Positions 60,961 through 64,000 of a stretch of 64,000 nucleotides of DNA are shown in pieces. Each line of letters opens with the position of its first letter. Position 1 is the first letter of the stretch. This DNA is from Desulfovibrio piger (lineage in GTDB: Bacteria; Desulfobacterota; Desulfovibrionia; Desulfovibrionales; Desulfovibrionaceae), in the NCBI RefSeq assembly GCF_900116045.1, contig NZ_LT630450.1:779501-843500 (forward strand). Direction: 5' to 3'. Under the pieces are notes generated by a model. The model had not been told where the DNA came from. It saw nothing but the letters and a program-made list of their open reading frames with translations, and ran no database searches. The position numbers and the translations under genes were made by a program.

Positions 60961-63594
60961 ATGCAGGAACAAGACATCCAGCTGGCAGCACGCTGTGCCC
61001 GTCTGGCGGAACAGTCGCGCCATGCCGCCGCCTGGCTGGCCGACAATCGCGAGACCGTGGGCAGCGAATGCACCACGCTGCAAAAAGAGATGCGCCGGGC
61101 CGCCCGCTTTTTCGGCAAGTGCGAACAGGCCGCCCGCCGCAAGATGTGCGTGGGCGTCTTCGGCCCCAGCCAGTCCGGCAAATCCTACCTCATCTCGGCC
61201 CTGGCCCGCGACAGCCGCGGCGATCTGCTGGCGGACTTCTGCGGCCGCACATCGGATTTCATCACCGAGATCAATCCCGAGGGCGGCAAGGAATCCACCG
61301 GCCTGGTGACCCGCTTCACCACCACGCCGCCCCAGGGGCTGACGCCGGAATTCCCCATCCGTCTGCGCCTGCTTTCCGAGATGGACGTGGTCCGTGTGCT
61401 GGCCAATACCTATTATGCCGACTGCGAGCACAAGCAGATGCCCGATGCCGACGCCATGCGGTCCGCCCTCGAACGTCTGACGCAGACGGCCCGCCAGTCG
61501 TCGCCCGGCGTCAGCAGCATCACCGCTGATGACATGGAAGACCTGCGCGAATACCTCAACCGCAACTTCCTTTCCAAGCCGCGCGTCCAGATGCTGCAAC
61601 AGGGCTACTGGACACAGGCCGTCAGCCTGGCCCCCCTGCTGCCCCTGAGCTACCGGGCGGAACTTTTCGGCATCATCTGGAACAGCCAGCCCAAATTCCA
61701 GCAGCTCTTCCTCGAACTTTGCCAGGCCCTGGAGGCCCTGGGCAACCCGGCCGAGGCCGACTGCCCGCTGGAGGCCCTGCTGCCGCGCCAGACCAGCATC
61801 ATCGACGTGGCCCTGCTGGCCGGGCTGGGGACCGGCAGTACGGAAGACCGCCTGACCCTGCTGGGCACGGGGGGACGCAAGGCCGCCCTGCCCCGTGCCG
61901 TGGTCACTGCCCTGACGGCGGAGATCACCATCTTCATGAGGGAACAGCCGGACGACTTCTTTTCCTACACGGACCTGCTGGACTTTCCTGGCTACCGCTC
62001 CCGCCTCAAGATCCTGGACCTGGACAAGGAGCTGGAACGCGAGGGCGCGCTGCAGAACCTTTTCCTGCGCGGCAAGGTGGCCTACCTGTTCGAACGCTAT
62101 TGCGAAGAGCATGAACTGACCAGCATGCTGCTCTGCATCGGCCCCGGCAACCAGGAAGTGCAGGATCTGCCCCGTGCCGTGTACGACTGGATCTGCTCCA
62201 CCCACGGCGAAGACCCGGCCCACCGTGCCGGAAAGGCGCCCTCCCTGTTTTTCGTGCTCACCAAGATGGACATGGAGTTCGAGAAAAAAGCCGGATCGCC
62301 TTCCGTGGAACAGCGCTGGAACACGCGCCTGCAGTCCTCCCTGCTGGACTTTTTCGGAAAGCAGCATGACTGGCCCACCAACTGGGACGGCGCCCACCCC
62401 TTCCGCAACATCTTCCTGTTGCGCAACCCCAATTTCCGTTGCGAGGCCATCTTCACCTTCGATGCCCAGGGCAACGAAAGCGGCATCCGTCCCGACCAGA
62501 CCGCCTATGTGGAAGAAGTGCGCCGGGCCTTTGTGGATTCGCCGCTGGTGCGCCGCCATGTGGATGATCCCGAAGCCGTCTGGCAGGCGGCCATGACGCT
62601 CAATGACGGCGGCATCAGCCTGCTGCGACAGCGCCTGCGCCCCCTCTGCAACCCCGAGCTCAAACGGCATCAGATCGGTGTGGGGCTGGACGAACAGGCC
62701 GAACGCGTCCTGACGGCGCTGCGTGTCTACTACCAGAGCGATGACCGCGAGGAACTGCGCCGTCAGAAAGAGGCCCTGGCCCGCGATCTGGCCGTTCTGC
62801 TGGCCCGCGTGGCCCAGAACCAGACCTTCGGCGAGATGCTCCACCGCCTGCAGGTCAGCGATCATGACCTGTATGTGCTGTGCGCGCAGGTCACGTCCGC
62901 CACGCCCGAGGCGGAAAACGGCGGGGCCGCGCCTGCCTCCATCGGGGTGCGCGTCTCGCAGCAGGACATACTGGACGAGCTTTTCGGCGATGAAGCCCCT
63001 GTGGCCACCGGGATGCCCGGTACGCCACCCGTCACAGGCAAGGACGGCGCGGCCGAGCTGGCCGAAGCCGTGTTCGATGCCTGGGTGGAGCAGGCCCGCC
63101 AGTTCGCGGCCGACGCGGAGACGCGCACCTTCTTTGCCATGCCCGCGCGCGAGCTGGACCAGTTCTGCCACGAGCTGCTGCTCTCGGCCCAGCGCTGCCG
63201 GGTACGCCAGCAGATGGAGGAAGACCTGCGTGCCTGCTCCGCCTACAGCAACCTCGAGCGGGAACGCCTGCTCTGGAAACAGGCCAGCCTGGCCGCAGAT
63301 GCCATCAACGCCTTCGTGGACTGGCTGGGCTTCGATCCGCGCCGCCACAGCGAGCAGGAACGCACCATCCTCTTCCGGGACAAGCCCGTGGTCCTTTTCC
63401 CGGCCGTCAGCGATCCCGTGGGAGAACCGCTCATCGGCGAGGTGGAAGCGCCCTATGACCGGCAATGGTATACCGACTGGCTGCGCGCCCTGATGCACGG
63501 CATCACCGCCAACGCGGACTTCGACGGCCGGCAGATCCGCAACCCCCAACAGAACAAACGCCTGTATGACATCCTGCAGGCATTCAAAGGATAA
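60961..63594 (+). CDS. srfC: SrfC family protein, large P-loop GTPase-like
   Basis: An 877-residue protein. Walker A/G1 GPSQSGKS (68-75), a G3-like DFPGY (about 340-344) and a G4-like TKMD (about 433-436) indicate a dynamin- or septin-like large GTPase, as in the SrfC (Virul_Fac) family. Helical regions surround the G domain. Starts 24 nt after SrfB with GGAGCATC upstream. Probably works as a complex with SrfB at the inner membrane, inferred from conserved linkage. Confidence 0.85.
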   Translation: MQEQDIQLAARCARLAEQSRHAAAWLADNRETVGSECTTLQKEMRRAARFFGKCEQAARRKMCVGVFGPSQSGKSYLISALARDSRGDLLADFCGRTSDFITEINPEGGKESTGLVTRFTTTPPQGLTPEFPIRLRLLSEMDVVRVLANTYYADCEHKQMPDADAMRSALERLTQTARQSSPGVSSITADDMEDLREYLNRNFLSKPRVQMLQQGYWTQAVSLAPLLPLSYRAELFGIIWNSQPKFQQLFLELCQALEALGNPAEADCPLEALLPRQTSIIDVALLAGLGTGSTEDRLTLLGTGGRKAALPRAVVTALTAEITIFMREQPDDFFSYTDLLDFPGYRSRLKILDLDKELEREGALQNLFLRGKVAYLFERYCEEHELTSMLLCIGPGNQEVQDLPRAVYDWICSTHGEDPAHRAGKAPSLFFVLTKMDMEFEKKAGSPSVEQRWNTRLQSSLLDFFGKQHDWPTNWDGAHPFRNIFLLRNPNFRCEAIFTFDAQGNESGIRPDQTAYVEEVRRAFVDSPLVRRHVDDPEAVWQAAMTLNDGGISLLRQRLRPLCNPELKRHQIGVGLDEQAERVLTALRVYYQSDDREELRRQKEALARDLAVLLARVAQNQTFGEMLHRLQVSDHDLYVLCAQVTSATPEAENGGAAPASIGVRVSQQDILDELFGDEAPVATGMPGTPPVTGKDGAAELAEAVFDAWVEQARQFAADAETRTFFAMPARELDQFCHELLLSAQRCRVRQQMEEDLRACSAYSNLERERLLWKQASLAADAINAFVDWLGFDPRRHSEQERTILFRDKPVVLFPAVSDPVGEPLIGEVEAPYDRQWYTDWLRALMHGITANADFDGRQIRNPQQNKRLYDILQAFKG

Positions 63595-63596
63595 CG

Positions 63597-64000
63597 ATGA
63601 AAGCCATCATTGCCCCTGATGCCGCGCGTACGCCCGGCGCGGCCGTCATCTGCGTGTACGATGCCCCCGGCGCGGGCCCGGCCGATGTGGCCATCTATTC
63701 GGGCGACGGCAAATACCTGTCCGCTTCCGGCTGGCAGGAAAGCCGTGTCCCTCTGCCTGTGGACGCCCATGATGACGACAGCGGCTGCCTGCGCCTGCAG
63801 GTAGGTGCGGCCGTGGTGGACAATCTGGACAAGCTGGAACGCTATCTGTTCATGGCCGGTGACAAGAAATGCGTTCTCCAGATCCAGGATCTCGTCTATT
63901 CCCGCATGCAGGGCGGGGACGGCATGGGCCATGCGGCCTCCCCTGCTGCGCCTGCGTCCGCGCCGCAGCCGGTGCTGCTCCCTGAGCCTGAGCCGGAACC
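63597..64000 (+). CDS. Partial gene downstream of srfC
   Basis: Begins at ATG 63597, two bases after the SrfC stop, and runs off the window; 134 residues visible. The first about 105 residues look like a small beta-rich domain (AAVICVYDAPGAGPADVAIY, DNLDKLERYLFMAGDKKCVL), then a Pro/Ala/Glu linker (LPEPEPEP). The linker resembles that of the SrfA-like protein, so it is probably a further component of the same system. No family recognised. Confidence 0.7.
   Translation, partial: MKAIIAPDAARTPGAAVICVYDAPGAGPADVAIYSGDGKYLSASGWQESRVPLPVDAHDDDSGCLRLQVGAAVVDNLDKLERYLFMAGDKKCVLQIQDLVYSRMQGGDGMGHAASPAAPASAPQPVLLPEPEPE

Noticed and set aside
56962..63549. A 2195-codon open frame on the minus strand antisense to the SrfA-like, srfB and srfC genes
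   Set aside because: It spans three clear plus-strand genes with conserved motifs and is explained by GC3-biased codons leaving the antisense frame free of stops; its translation is Gly/His/Gln/Arg-rich without motifs and it has no consistent gene borders.

Overview
The window looks like a high-GC delta-proteobacterium of the Desulfovibrio type. The support is a TAXI-type TRAP transporter operon, HslU, a SrfA/B/C-like operon and strongly GC3-biased codons; this is an inference from gene families, not a database match. About three quarters of it (start to about 47.5 kb) is a temperate prophage whose left end lies outside the window. The right end appears to sit at the 3' end of a tRNA-Leu(CAA) gene at 47526-47612.

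Left part (1-5.7 kb): a lambda-like immunity region. A LexA/CI-type self-cleaving repressor (3872-4600, minus) faces a Cro-like gene (4660) and an antirepressor (4905). The same 16-bp operator type occurs between repressor and Cro (4636-4651) and, as a perfect palindrome, inside the 17-bp spacer of a strong leftward promoter at 514-542. Between the two operators, downstream of the repressor and on its strand, lies an AT-rich, translationally coupled three-gene operon. It encodes a HEPN-like protein, a ParA/MinD-like ATPase with the P-loop variant KGGVGRST, and a second P-loop ATPase. It occupies the position of rexAB in phage lambda and is a good candidate for an uncharacterised superinfection-exclusion or antiphage system.

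5.8-12.3 kb: early and replication genes (CII-like regulator, replisome-organiser-like protein with iteron-like DNA, a DUF1064-like nuclease), then the terminase subunits. 12.2-14.3 kb: a solo HigA antitoxin and a lysis cassette (GH108-type endolysin, small membrane proteins, overlapping lipoprotein gene). 14.3-32.2 kb: virion genes of a short-tailed phage (portal, scaffold, N4-gp56-type capsid, connector proteins, collagen-like fibre, internal virion proteins). 32.3-34.1 kb: a minus-strand cargo island (Cys-rich secreted protein, EndA-like endonuclease, YoeB/YefM). 34.2-46.2 kb: one 4011-codon polyvalent protein with a membrane-active-looking N-terminus, DarB-like methylase and Strawberry-notch-like helicase, a HEXXH zincin, a MuF-C-like domain and a virion-like C-terminus. 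Inside its low-complexity linker, in another frame, sits a 149-codon ORF with a near-perfect Shine-Dalgarno and strong GC3 bias (37605-38054). A second AT-rich two-gene cargo cassette (46.3-47.3 kb) and an 11-bp-phased repeat array precede the tRNA.

Host part (47.5-64 kb): tRNA-Leu, a chromosomal paralogue of the prophage endonuclease, hslU, a TAXI receptor/DUF1850/TRAP permease operon, then a rightward cluster of glycine-zipper lipoprotein, membrane-anchored trypsin-like protease, SrfA-like, SrfB and SrfC proteins and a partial gene running off the window.
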